Part shown: piece after piece, positions 7,143-14,762 of the stretch
How positions within the stretch are numbered: the first letter of the stretch is position 1
Layout: each line of letters opens with the position of its first letter
The notes under the pieces: generated by a model
Database searches by the model: none
What the model was told of the DNA's origin: nothing
Seen by the model: the letters and a program-made list of their open reading frames with translations, nothing else
Source: Armatimonadota bacterium
Lineage (GTDB): Bacteria > Armatimonadota > Armatimonadia > Armatimonadales > Armatimonadaceae
Assembly: GCA_026392155.1 (NCBI GenBank)
Contig: JAPLCP010000144.1
Location: 1 to 52,517, forward strand
Direction: 5' to 3'
DNA: 52,517 nt
Translations under genes and position numbers: made by a program

Positions 7143-8624
7143 CTACTCCACGGCGAGGTGCAGGACGTCTTCTTGGGTGGCCTTGGTGGCGTCTTCGATC
7201 TCGCCGGTGATCTTGCCGCCGCGCATCACCAGAATCCGATCGCTCATGCCGAGCACTTCGGGGAGCTCGGAGGAGATCATCAGGATGGCTTTTCCCTCGG
7301 TGGCGAGCTTGCGCATGAGCACGTAGATCTCGTACTTGGCCCCGACATCCACGCCGCGTGTGGGCTCGTCGAAGATCAGAATCTCGGAGTTGGCTTGGAG
7401 CCACTTAGCCAGCACGACTTTCTGCTGGTTGCCGCCGGAGAGATTTCGTGCGAGCTGCTCTTGGTGCGGGGTTTTAATCAGCAGGCTCTCGACATAGCCC
7501 CCAAACGCCTCGCGCTCTTTATTGCCGTCTATAAACCCGAGCTTGCCAAGCTTCTCTAGGTTGGGCAGGCCGAAGTTGTTGCGGAGCGCCAGATCCAGCA
7601 CCAAGCCTTGGCGCTTTCTATCCTCGGTGAGAAGGCAGATTCCCGCTTTTACGGCTTCTTGTGGCGAGCGCAGGGGGAGTGTCTTGCCATCGAGAACCAC
7701 CTCGCCGCCGTCTTTTGAGTCGGCCCCGAAGAGCAGGCGGGCGACTTCGGTCCGGCCCGCCCCCACGAGGCCTGAGAGGCCCAGAATCTCGCCGCGCCGA
7801 AGCTCAAACGAGACGCCTTGCACCGCTCTTCCCCGGCGCAGGTTCTTCACCACCAGCCGCGCCTCGCCGATGACTTGCTTCGGGTCGCGTGGGGGGAACT
7901 CGGCGGAGAGGGCACGCCCCACCATAGACTCGATGAGCTTGGGACGTGTCCACTCCGAGACAGGCTTGGTGGCGATCCACTGGCCATCGCGCATGATGGT
8001 GGCGGTGTCGCAGAGCTGGAAGATCTCATCTAAGCGGTGTGAGACATAGACAATCCCGATTCCCTGGGCTTTTAAATCTCTTACAATGGCAAAGAGCGCG
8101 TCCACTTCCCGGCCCGAGAGCGCCGCTGTGGGCTCGTCCATGACCAAGATTTTTGCGTTCTGGGAGAGCGCTTTTGCGATCTCAACCAGCTGCTGCTCGG
8201 CTACCGTCAGCTCCCCGACGGGCGTCGTGGCATCAAACGGCGCAGCGAGGCTCTGGAGAATCCCTTGGGCCGCCGCGTTTTCGTCGGCGCGGGTGATAAA
8301 GCCGCCCTTGGTCTTCTCCCGGCCCAGAAACAAGTTCTCCGCCACCGAGAGCTGCGGAATAAGATTGAACTCCTGGTAGATCACCGCGATGCCGCGCTCC
8401 GTGGCATCGCGCGGCCCGGCAAGGGTGACCTGCTCGCCGTTTAAGTGAATCGTCCCCGCATCGGGCTGGTGCGCTCCCGAGAGCACTTTGAGCAGCGTGG
8501 ACTTGCCCGCCCCGTTCTCCCCGAGCAGCGCATGGATCTCGCCCGCTTCTAGCTCCAGCCGCCCCTCACGAATCGCCAAGACGCCGGGGAAGGACTTCTG
8601 GATTCCCTCCATCTTGAGGAGCAT
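7143..8624 (-). CDS. Sugar ABC importer ATP-binding protein (RbsA/MglA-like)
   Basis: A 493-residue cytosolic protein with two tandem ABC cassettes. The first has Walker A GENGAGKST (35-43) and signature LTVAEQQ. The second has a degenerate Walker A (GLVGAGRTE) and signature LSGGNQQKV, as in RbsA, XylG and MglA. I start at the ATG at 8624, which shares one base with the permease stop (TAATG). An upstream start would add 20 residues without family homology. Together with the next two genes it forms a complete carbohydrate importer of the CUT2 class. The substrate is not determinable from sequence alone. Confidence 0.95.
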   Translation of the reverse strand: MLLKMEGIQKSFPGVLAIREGRLELEAGEIHALLGENGAGKSTLLKVLSGAHQPDAGTIHLNGEQVTLAGPRDATERGIAVIYQEFNLIPQLSVAENLFLGREKTKGGFITRADENAAAQGILQSLAAPFDATTPVGELTVAEQQLVEIAKALSQNAKILVMDEPTAALSGREVDALFAIVRDLKAQGIGIVYVSHRLDEIFQLCDTATIMRDGQWIATKPVSEWTRPKLIESMVGRALSAEFPPRDPKQVIGEARLVVKNLRRGRAVQGVSFELRRGEILGLSGLVGAGRTEVARLLFGADSKDGGEVVLDGKTLPLRSPQEAVKAGICLLTEDRKRQGLVLDLALRNNFGLPNLEKLGKLGFIDGNKEREAFGGYVESLLIKTPHQEQLARNLSGGNQQKVVLAKWLQANSEILIFDEPTRGVDVGAKYEIYVLMRKLATEGKAILMISSELPEVLGMSDRILVMRGGKITGEIEDATKATQEDVLHLAVE

Positions 8625-9622
8625 TATTCGTGGCCACCTTTTTGTTGGAGTGCGGTGACAAGAACCGCGAAGAGGAGCACGCAACCGACCACAGTCCCGC
8701 GCCAGATGTCCGGGTTGGAGAAGGTGAAGTTGATCGCAGAGAGAATCGTGATCACTAAAGTAGCGCCTAAGATCGTCCCCGGCACCGAGCCACGTCCGCC
8801 CGTTAGGCTCGCGCCGCCGACCACAGCCGCCGCAACGGCGTCTAGCTCGTAGCCTTGACCGAGCTGCGGGTTGCCCTGCCGTCCGTAGCCCGCCCAGAGG
8901 ATTCCCGCCAGGCCGCCCAGAAGCGCACTGACTCCGTAGGCGAAGAGCTTGATCTTAAAGATATTCACCCCGGAGAGGCGGGTTGCCTGTTCGTTGCCGC
9001 CCAGTGCGTAGAGATAGCGCCCGATCCGGGTTCGAGTAAGGAGAATATGCGCCACGACGGCCACCATGACGAGCATCGTCCAGAGCGGCCAGCCCTTGGA
9101 GAGATCGGTGATCAGCGGGTAGTCATTGAGGGAGATCGGGAGCTGCTTGTTGACGATCAGCGACTGGCTGCGGAGCACCAAGAGCGCGGCAAGGGTCACC
9201 ACAAAGGGCGGCAGCTTGAGCTTGTGGATCAGAGTCGCGTGGAGCAGCCCGATAGCTAGCGCGCAGAGGAGCGTGAGGACAATGGCGAGTAGCGCGGCGG
9301 GGCCCGCGATAAGCCCCACCGAGAACTTCGTGACAAAGAGCGCCACCAGCATCCCTGCAAAGGCGATGATCGAGCCGAGAGACAGATCAATGCCGCTAGT
9401 AATGATCACAATGGTCTCGCCGATGGCAAAGAGCGACAGAAGGGCCACTTGCTGCAAGATATTGGTCATGTTGAGTGGCCCAAAGAAGTTGGCACGTTGC
9501 TCCGTGAATGCCATTCCGAGGCAGAGCAGGGCAAGCACTGCCACCACGCTCAGCTCCCGCGACTTGAGCAGCCGAGCCACGATGCCCGATCCTGCCTGTT
9601 TTCCCATATCCTTAACCGCCAC
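8624..9622 (-). CDS. Sugar ABC importer permease (RbsC-like)
   Basis: A 332-residue inner-membrane permease with about 8-10 hydrophobic segments. Hallmarks of the CUT2/RbsC family are ETIVIITSGIDLSLGSI (about 67-83), GNEQATRLSGVNI and the EAA-like loop YELDAVAAAVVGGASLTGG (about 254-272). The start is GTG with AGGA about 10 nt upstream. It is translationally coupled to the ATPase gene by a 1-nt overlap, and follows the binding-protein gene after a 120-nt gap containing a hairpin. Confidence 0.93.
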   Translation of the reverse strand: MAVKDMGKQAGSGIVARLLKSRELSVVAVLALLCLGMAFTEQRANFFGPLNMTNILQQVALLSLFAIGETIVIITSGIDLSLGSIIAFAGMLVALFVTKFSVGLIAGPAALLAIVLTLLCALAIGLLHATLIHKLKLPPFVVTLAALLVLRSQSLIVNKQLPISLNDYPLITDLSKGWPLWTMLVMVAVVAHILLTRTRIGRYLYALGGNEQATRLSGVNIFKIKLFAYGVSALLGGLAGILWAGYGRQGNPQLGQGYELDAVAAAVVGGASLTGGRGSVPGTILGATLVITILSAINFTFSNPDIWRGTVVGCVLLFAVLVTALQQKGGHE

Positions 9623-9678
9623 TCTTATTCGTTCCTATCTGACGCAAAAATCAATACATAATACACTTTAGAAAATCA

Positions 9679-9710
9679 AAAGGCCATGCGTCAGATGGCG
9701 CACAGCCTTT
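9679..9710 (-). terminator. Intercistronic hairpin between binding protein and permease
   Basis: AAAGGC...GCCTTT pair with an inner TGCG/CGCA stem. A short T-rich stretch follows on the minus strand. Such hairpins after a binding-protein gene usually protect its mRNA or partly terminate transcription, giving more binding protein than permease. That role is inferred here. Confidence 0.5.
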
Positions 9711-9742
9711 GTGAAATAACCTCCTTCTGTGGGAGATTGTGC

Positions 9743-10864
9743 TTATGTGGACTTGAGGCCGAGTTTTTTCATGTTCTCGACAAACGGAGCGACATTCTCG
9801 GGGGTGACCGTGGTCACGCCGGTGTCGATCTTGTTGCCGTCCACTTTCATTCCAGCCTTCTCCAGCTCGGGCTTCAGCTCCTCAATCGCGGCCTTGAGGC
9901 CCTTGCGGTTGATGAGGTAGAGCAGCTTGGCCGAGAGGCGACCAAACTCGTAGGGCTTCTGAATAACAGCGGCATCCACTTTCTTGGCTTCCAGGCCCGC
10001 GAGGGTCTCAGGAGCGCCGTCAAAGGTGATGATCTTGACCTTGCCGAGCAGCTTGGCACTCTCGACGGCATTCAGGATCGCCGGGCCATCGTAGGCCCAG
10101 ATTCCTAGGAAGCCGTTGATCTTGTCGCCGTACTTGGTGATGGCGTCCTGGACATTGCGCTGCGCCTTGAGCGGGTCGGCCTGGTCCTGGAACGGCTCCT
10201 GGAGCATCTCGATCTTGCCCTTGGTGGCGTCCTGGAAGCCCTTGTAGCGGTCAATGGCGTTCTGTGCGGACATATTGCCCACGAAGGCCACGAACTTCCC
10301 GCCTTCGGGCAGGAGCTTGAGGGCGGCCTCACCGGCGGCCTTGCCTGCTTCGTAGTTATTGGTGCCCAGATACGCCAGGCGCTTGCTGCTCTCACTGTCG
10401 GAGTCGAAGCAGATCACGGGGATTTTCTTGTCAATGGCTTCGTCAATGACAGACGCGAACTCTTTGCCATCAATGGGGGTTACGGCGATCCCATCGGGGT
10501 TCTTGGCGACGGCATCCTCGAAGGTTTTCTTCTGATCCGCGTGGGTGGGCGATGCGCCTGCGGGTGTCATGCGGCTGGTGTCGCAGTCGGTCAGCTCGGT
10601 CTTGGCGGCTTCGAGACCTTTCTCGGCAGCGGTCCAGAAGTCGGCGCTGTTGTTGGTGATGAGCGTGACGGCGAGCTTGCCATCTGCCTTGCGCGGTGCA
10701 TCGAAGGCGCTACTGCCGCCTTCAGGAGCCTTTGCCGCAGGGGCAGGGGCGTCGCCTCCGCCCGGCGCAGGCGTCGCCGCCTGATCTTTACACGATGCCA
10801 GGGAAAACAGCGAGACCAATGCGGTCAGCGCGAGGCCCTGGCGAAAAAGCTGGGATCGCTTCAT
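9743..10864 (-). CDS. Sugar-binding lipoprotein of ABC importer (RbsB-like)
   Basis: A 373-residue periplasmic/extracytoplasmic binding lipoprotein. The signal peptide ends in lipobox SLASC with Cys25. A low-complexity Ala/Pro/Gly linker precedes a peripla_BP_4 domain with LAVTLITNNSADFWTAAEKG, NPDGIAVTPIDG, VICFDSDSESSKRLAYLGTN and ITFDGAPETL. I choose the ATG at 10864, with GGAGG about 11 nt upstream; the 30 residues further upstream are not signal-like. It is the first gene of the importer operon; a TATACT-like box lies within the 52-nt gap after the DUF2723 gene. Confidence 0.94.
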   Translation of the reverse strand: MKRSQLFRQGLALTALVSLFSLASCKDQAATPAPGGGDAPAPAAKAPEGGSSAFDAPRKADGKLAVTLITNNSADFWTAAEKGLEAAKTELTDCDTSRMTPAGASPTHADQKKTFEDAVAKNPDGIAVTPIDGKEFASVIDEAIDKKIPVICFDSDSESSKRLAYLGTNNYEAGKAAGEAALKLLPEGGKFVAFVGNMSAQNAIDRYKGFQDATKGKIEMLQEPFQDQADPLKAQRNVQDAITKYGDKINGFLGIWAYDGPAILNAVESAKLLGKVKIITFDGAPETLAGLEAKKVDAAVIQKPYEFGRLSAKLLYLINRKGLKAAIEELKPELEKAGMKVDGNKIDTGVTTVTPENVAPFVENMKKLGLKST

Positions 10865-10916
10865 TCTTTGGGTTATCCTCCGCCGCCAGTATAACATATG
10901 GAGCGATCCGTGTGGG

Positions 10917-12674
10917 TTACTGCTCCGCGAGGCGCTTCTGGAGAGCATCCCCAAGCTCCGGATGGCCCGCCTCCTTGGCGAGCGTATCTACCGCCTGGAA
11001 CGCCTCGACATAGCGCAGGAAGACATGCCGCTGGAGGGGGTCACGCTCACCCCAGCCAGTGAGCAGGCCGCGGGTCTGGAAGCTCTCCCAGAGAGGTAGA
11101 TTGCCATCGAGTAGGGCTTGAGAGTCGGGGCGTGTGCCCGGGAGATAGAGGCGCTCCGTAACTCCCCACGGAGCATTTTCGAACTCCGCAGCGACTTCAT
11201 GGAGGCTCGTGTTGAGAACCTTACGGCGAGCAAAGCGTGTGTCGCGAACTAAGAGCATGGCTCGTCCCTCGGTGAGCGCCTGACGGAAAAATGCCCGCTG
11301 AAAAGTGCCGTCTGCAAACTGCGCGGTGGTAAGACTTGCACCGGGCAAGACACTGTCAAGGGTGGGGTACTGTGCGAGGAGATGGCGGTAGTACCAGCCG
11401 TCGTAGAGCAAGGCACTTCCCAGGGTGTTCCAGTCCACAATCACCACATCGGGGCGCTGGTGCTTGACCCATTTCTGGTACCAGAGGCTAAAGGTGACAT
11501 TGGAGTCGGTGACGATTACGGCGTTGGGTGGGGCGGAGAGGAGGATGTTTTGTGAAAAATCCGCTTCGATAACGTTGCCACTCTTGTCCGCTGCGCCCCA
11601 GTGGGTTCCCAGCGCAATCAGTGGCAGTCCGATGGCGGTGAGTGCGGCGATCTGTGGCTTTAGTGCAACCCGCTGCGCCAGTGTCCACGCTCCAACAGCC
11701 ATCCAGGCGGTAGTCATCATAAACGATGGTAAGTAATAAACATAGATATCTAAAATATGGTAGTTTAGTGCGTAGAAAAGGCTCACACTCGCAATCCAGA
11801 GCGTTAGGAGAAGCATCGCCCGCTGCATTTTCCATAGTGTCATCACGCCCACCGGAGCCAGCCAGAGTGTCCAAATCCCAAACTCAGCCACCAGTGCTTT
11901 TCCATAGCGCAGGGTGTTCTCCCCGACCACACTCAGCGACTGTGAGAACATGAGCTGGCGGTAGAGATCCCCGGACAGATGCTTATAGAATAGCTCCGGT
12001 GTTGTCGGGCTTCCCCAGAGCACAGGAGACTTACTGAGTTTGGCGGACAGTGGCACGTAGGCGTAGAGGAGTAAGGGGAGCAGAAAAAGGGGCACCAAAG
12101 GCAGGAGCTTCTGAATGCCTACCCTACGACAGGCAAGTGTCAGAAAGCCTGGAAGAAAGAGCACCATCGTGAGATTGTTGGTCAGTGCAAGGCCATAGAG
12201 AAACACCAGGGGAGCCAGCACTTTTTCTCCCCGCTCGAGGCGCACACTCAGCCAGAGCACCGTGCACAGAAACAAAGCCGTGAGGGTGTAGACCTCACAA
12301 GAGAGAGATTGCTGCCAGAGAGTCGGGGCAAAAGCAAGCAAGAGCGCCGCGCTTGCCGAGACGGTGCGTGAGGGCACGACACTGGCGACAAAGCGGTAGA
12401 ACATCGCGACAGCTCCTGCCCCGAAGAGAGCCGTCATCAGATTGACACGCATCGCAGGCTCATCTATCACGGGCGCGAGTCCAAAGAGAAACGCCCGGCC
12501 TAGCAGGGTAAAGAGCGGGTAGCCTGTCGGGTGACATACCCCAAGCGTCGCCATTGCGGTCTCGAAGTCGCCATCATCACCTGTGTAGATCGTCCGACAC
12601 ATGGTCGTGGCATAAATAACGGCGGCGAGGGTAAAGACGAGCCAAGCGATTTTCTTATCGGAGAGTGCGTTCAC
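10917..12674 (-). CDS. DUF2723-family membrane protein (protein O-mannosyltransferase-like)
   Basis: A 585-residue polytopic membrane protein. The N-terminal signature TMCRTIYTGDDGDFETAMAT followed by LGVCHPTGYPLFTLLGRAF (about 25-63) is diagnostic for DUF2723, a GT-C-like family related to TMEM260. About ten hydrophobic segments follow to residue 350. The soluble C-terminal half (PPNAVIVTDSNVTFSLWYQK ...) is typical of these large glycosyltransferase-like proteins. The start is GTG with AGGAGA immediately before it. It may share a transcript with the sugar importer downstream. Confidence 0.85.
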   Translation of the reverse strand: MNALSDKKIAWLVFTLAAVIYATTMCRTIYTGDDGDFETAMATLGVCHPTGYPLFTLLGRAFLFGLAPVIDEPAMRVNLMTALFGAGAVAMFYRFVASVVPSRTVSASAALLLAFAPTLWQQSLSCEVYTLTALFLCTVLWLSVRLERGEKVLAPLVFLYGLALTNNLTMVLFLPGFLTLACRRVGIQKLLPLVPLFLLPLLLYAYVPLSAKLSKSPVLWGSPTTPELFYKHLSGDLYRQLMFSQSLSVVGENTLRYGKALVAEFGIWTLWLAPVGVMTLWKMQRAMLLLTLWIASVSLFYALNYHILDIYVYYLPSFMMTTAWMAVGAWTLAQRVALKPQIAALTAIGLPLIALGTHWGAADKSGNVIEADFSQNILLSAPPNAVIVTDSNVTFSLWYQKWVKHQRPDVVIVDWNTLGSALLYDGWYYRHLLAQYPTLDSVLPGASLTTAQFADGTFQRAFFRQALTEGRAMLLVRDTRFARRKVLNTSLHEVAAEFENAPWGVTERLYLPGTRPDSQALLDGNLPLWESFQTRGLLTGWGERDPLQRHVFLRYVEAFQAVDTLAKEAGHPELGDALQKRLAEQ

Positions 12675-12705
12675 TCTCCTGATTGTCGGAGAAACCCCGT
12701 GATTT

Positions 12706-13089
12706 TTACAGCAGTGGTGTGCCGCGCTTGCAGAGCTGGAGCGCTAGGCCCCAAGGGTCGCGGAGCATGGTGAGCTGAGAGCCGTCGGGAAGGCGGACTT
12801 CGGAGGCATAGGTCGCACCCGCGGCTTCAAGACGTGCCCGATCCGTGTCCGGATTTTCGGAGACAAGGGCAATGTGGACAATGAGCGGGTCAAGGCTCGC
12901 ATAGTCGGGCACTTGGTCGGGGGGATTGCAGTAGATCTCCAGAACGCTCTGACCGCTCTCATCGGCGAGAAAGTGTGTCTGGGTGGTGTTGTCCACATGT
13001 CGGACAACTCGGAAGCCGAGGTGCTCCACGTACCACGCGGCCATGGCGACAGGCTCGGCGACATTGAGAGCAAAGTGTTCGATGCGCAT
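12706..13089 (-). CDS. VOC (glyoxalase/bleomycin resistance) superfamily protein
   Basis: A 127-residue protein with the two beta-alpha-beta-beta-beta repeats of the vicinal oxygen chelate fold. Candidate metal ligands are His5 (MRIEHFALNV), Glu51 (VLEIYCN) and His72 (IVHIALVS). The fourth position, usually Glu, is Gln118 (LALQLCK), so activity may differ from glyoxalase I. It is cytosolic and the substrate is unknown. The start codon stands 6 nt after a TAGAAT box. Confidence 0.85.
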   Translation of the reverse strand: MRIEHFALNVAEPVAMAAWYVEHLGFRVVRHVDNTTQTHFLADESGQSVLEIYCNPPDQVPDYASLDPLIVHIALVSENPDTDRARLEAAGATYASEVRLPDGSQLTMLRDPWGLALQLCKRGTPLL

Positions 13090-13095
13090 GGCTCT

Positions 13096-13101
13096 ATTCT
13101 A
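13096..13101 (-). promoter_or_regulatory. -10 box TAGAAT, leaderless start of VOC gene
   Basis: TAGAAT-N6-ATG on the minus strand, with no Shine-Dalgarno sequence between them. Confidence 0.6.
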
Positions 13102-13308
13102 CAGCCCAAGGACAAATTCGGTATATTTCCCCAAGTTTGTGTGGGCTTTTACGAGACGAATTTGAGACAGTGAAATCTTATAAAAAGATATATAGTCAGT
13201 ATGAATTGCTTTAAAGTGAGGGTTTTATTGGGTTTTAATTGGTTTTTATATGTTCAGGAATTTATAGGGGCTCTGATTTTTAATGGGCGTGGAGAGGGCA
13301 TTTTGGGA

Positions 13309-13314
13309 TATACT
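13309..13314 (+). promoter_or_regulatory. -10 box TATACT of RNA copy 1
   Basis: TATACT is embedded in TTTTGGGATATACTATA, shared with copy 2. The palindrome ACTAT-N4-ATAGT overlaps the -10 box and the expected start site in both copies and could be an operator or a 5' hairpin. No TTGACA-like -35 is evident; TGG(G)CG occurs near that position in both. Confidence 0.5.
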
Positions 13315-13320
13315 ATATTC

Positions 13321-13394
13321 ATAGTGACCTGGAAAACCCAGGAAACGAATCCTGGCGATCCCTTCAAAGCGAAGTGTGATCGTCATTTTTGTTT
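13321..13394 (+). ncRNA. Putative small structured RNA, copy 1
   Basis: The predicted transcript is about 70 nt. Hairpin 1 is CCTGG-aaaac-CCAGG (13328-13342). Hairpin 2 is TGGCGATC ... GATCGTCA (13353-13360 with 13378-13385), with an inner CTTC/GAAG stem, followed by TTTTT as in an intrinsic terminator. Against copy 2, the two stem differences preserve pairing: U-A for C-G and G-U for A-U. It lies 10-14 nt before the Nudix start codon, so it could act as a leader or attenuator for that gene. I recognise no known RNA family. Confidence 0.65.
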
Positions 13395-13403
13395 GTGCCT
13401 CCT

Positions 13404-13841
13404 ATGCAAACGCCCCTTCCTTTGCAAACGCCCCTTCTTTTCCCCCGTGTTGGTGTTGCCGTCTTGCTCCTGCGCGAGGGGAAGCTTCTGCTTGGCCCGC
13501 GTGTCGGAACTCATGGGACAGGAACCTGGGCACCGCCGGGTGGCTACTTGGAGTTTGGTGAGTCTCCCGAAGCCTGTGCCCGCCGCGAGGTGCTGGAAGA
13601 GACCGGCCTGAGTCTGGAAAACCTACGTCATGGCCCGTACACCAACACGGTCTTCGAGGCCGAAGGCAAGCACTCCGTCACGCTCTTTCTCCTCGCCGAC
13701 TGCCCCGAGTCGCTGGGTCCACCGGAGCGCCGCGAGCCCGACAAATGCCTCGGTTGGAGCTGGCACGCTTGGGACAACCTCCCCGAACCGCTCTTCGCCA
13801 CGCTGGCTCAGCTCAAGAACAGTGGCTTTCGTCCGAAATAG
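13404..13841 (+). CDS. Nudix hydrolase, NUDT15/MutT-like
   Basis: A 145-residue nucleotide (probably oxidised or modified NTP) pyrophosphatase. The Nudix box GGYLEFGESPEACARREVLE-ETGL (about residues 46-69) is complete. The surrounding VGVAVLLLREGKLLLGPRVG and GTWAPPGGYLEFGE resemble eukaryotic NUDT15 and bacterial MutT-like proteins. I choose the ATG at 13404; a TTG 15 nt earlier overlaps the RNA terminator. There is no Shine-Dalgarno sequence. The first codons contain a 15-bp direct repeat (TGCAAACGCCCCTTC at 13405 and 13423). It sits immediately after RNA copy 1. Confidence 0.85.
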   Translation: MQTPLPLQTPLLFPRVGVAVLLLREGKLLLGPRVGTHGTGTWAPPGGYLEFGESPEACARREVLEETGLSLENLRHGPYTNTVFEAEGKHSVTLFLLADCPESLGPPERREPDKCLGWSWHAWDNLPEPLFATLAQLKNSGFRPK

Positions 13842-14010
13842 TGGGCTTGAAATAAGAGACAATTTCGAGACAGTGAGTTGTTCATTTTTGGTAAGATTGA
13901 TTTGGAGTTATAGATTATTCTAGATTTTTAAATGAATTTTCATTGATATATTGCTATTTTGAATTTTTCCATCTTAGATTTCTGAGTGGCGCAGGTAGGC
14001 CATTTTGGGA

Positions 14011-14016
14011 TATACT
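14011..14016 (+). promoter_or_regulatory. -10 box TATACT of RNA copy 2
   Basis: Same context as copy 1 (TTTTGGGATATACTATAT) with ACTAT-atgc-ATAGT symmetry. The single T/G difference from copy 1 falls in the 4-nt loop. Confidence 0.5.
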
Positions 14017-14022
14017 ATATGC

Positions 14023-14097
14023 ATAGTGACCTGGAAAACCCAGGAAACGAAATCCCGACGATCCCTTCAAAGCGAAGTGTGATCGTCGTTTTTGTTT
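14023..14097 (+). ncRNA. Putative small structured RNA, copy 2
   Basis: Hairpin 1 (CCTGG/CCAGG, 14030-14044) is identical to copy 1. Hairpin 2 is CGACGATC ... GATCGTCG (14056-14063 with 14081-14088), ending in TTTTT. Its T-run reaches the stop codon of the convergent gene ending at 14099, so this copy cannot be a leader for a downstream gene. That favours a stand-alone small RNA. One extra A lies between the hairpins. Confidence 0.65.
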
Positions 14098-14098
14098 G

Positions 14099-14713
14099 TT
14101 ACCCCCCTTCTTCTTCCACCCAAAAACTCTCCGCGATTAGCACATTGTTTCCCAATAACAAAACCCCCAGTGGCACTGTCACGGTCGGGGCGTCATCGGC
14201 TAAGAGAGCGCTCTGCATTCCGTGACGGTTCAAAATCTCTTGGGCGGGTGCGGCCAGTGAGAGCGGCCCCCGTAGGAAAAGCCCGGAAGGGAACCGAAAG
14301 AGATGCTCCAGAATTCTAGAGATCCCCCCGATAGGAAAGCCCTTTCGGGAGTCGGTGCCGTAGTGGTTTAGGTACTGCCAGAGAGGTCGCCAGCCGCCAA
14401 ATACTTCCTGGGTGACTTGTTCAAGCTCCTGTACCAACGAGGGAATATCTGTAGGGATCGCGTTGAAGTAGAGGCTCGCTTGCGGATCGGTATAGTTGAG
14501 GAGCAAGGGATGCTCGGTGTGAAAGGACGCGCCAGCAAACCGCTTGTGCGGCCAGTGAAACGCGCGCTTGCTGCGAAAAGTCACGCGGAAGTGATACTCG
14601 CCTGCTTTCACGCACAGGAAGGTGGACTGGCGTTTTGTGAGCTGCGCCTCGGCGGCTCCGGAGATGATCGCGACAAACTCCTCCAGAGGGATACTCTCTT
14701 TCTCGTGGGCCAT
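14099..14713 (-). CDS. Hypothetical protein
   Basis: A 204-residue cytosolic protein I do not recognise. It has no signal peptide or membrane segment. Recognisable stretches are YHFRVTFRSKRAFHWPHKRF, LYFNAIPTDIPSLVQELEQV and QEVFGGWRPLWQYLNHY. A Gly/Pro-rich segment and a Val/Leu-rich C-terminus (VTVPLGVLLLGNNVLIAE) follow. The ATG stands 5 nt after a TAAAAT box. Its 3' end meets the terminator of RNA copy 2. Confidence 0.65.
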   Translation of the reverse strand: MAHEKESIPLEEFVAIISGAAEAQLTKRQSTFLCVKAGEYHFRVTFRSKRAFHWPHKRFAGASFHTEHPLLLNYTDPQASLYFNAIPTDIPSLVQELEQVTQEVFGGWRPLWQYLNHYGTDSRKGFPIGGISRILEHLFRFPSGLFLRGPLSLAAPAQEILNRHGMQSALLADDAPTVTVPLGVLLLGNNVLIAESFWVEEEGG

Positions 14714-14718
14714 GGCGC

Positions 14719-14724
14719 ATTTTA
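14719..14724 (-). promoter_or_regulatory. -10 box TAAAAT, leaderless start
   Basis: TAAAAT-N5-ATG for the gene starting at 14713. It is divergent from the promoter at 14751, with only 26 nt between the two boxes. Confidence 0.55.
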
Positions 14725-14750
14725 CCGTCTAGGGGTGTTTTGACGTGCCG

Positions 14751-14756
14751 TACAAT
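14751..14756 (+). promoter_or_regulatory. -10 box TACAAT, leaderless start of SDR gene
   Basis: TACAAT-N6-ATG (14763). A GTG at 14745 lies upstream of the box and would be excluded from such a transcript. Confidence 0.6.
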
Positions 14757-14762
14757 AGACCG

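Larger units (their letters stand above)
13141..13395 (+). repeat. Duplicated RNA-gene unit, copy 1
   Basis: The unit starts with GTGGGCTTTTACGAGACGAA and ...GAGACAGTGA (to 13173). An AT-rich spacer of about 125 nt follows with no alignable similarity to copy 2. It ends with a nearly 100-nt block (about 13300-13395) that is almost identical in copy 2 at 13841-14099. The two copies lie exactly 700 nt apart at their left ends and flank the Nudix gene. Confidence 0.75.
13841..14099 (+). repeat. Duplicated RNA-gene unit, copy 2
   Basis: It begins at the last base of the Nudix stop codon with GTGGGCTTGAAATAAGAGAC and ...GAGACAGTGA. It continues with about 124 nt of AT-rich sequence and ends with the conserved promoter-hairpin-terminator block. 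The spacer length matches copy 1 within one base although the sequences do not align. Confidence 0.75.

Noticed and set aside
8625-8684. Upstream 20-codon extension of the sugar ATPase
   Set aside because: It overlaps the permease gene and has no homology; the TAATG coupling start is standard.
13201-13611. A 136-codon frame starting in the AT-rich spacer
   Set aside because: It runs through the RNA terminator and out of frame over the Nudix gene; Cys/Phe-rich without family resemblance.
13321-14097. Known riboswitch or housekeeping RNA (fluoride, preQ1, c-di-GMP, SRP, 6S)
   Set aside because: None of the conserved cores I remember is present in either copy; a covariance search would be decisive.
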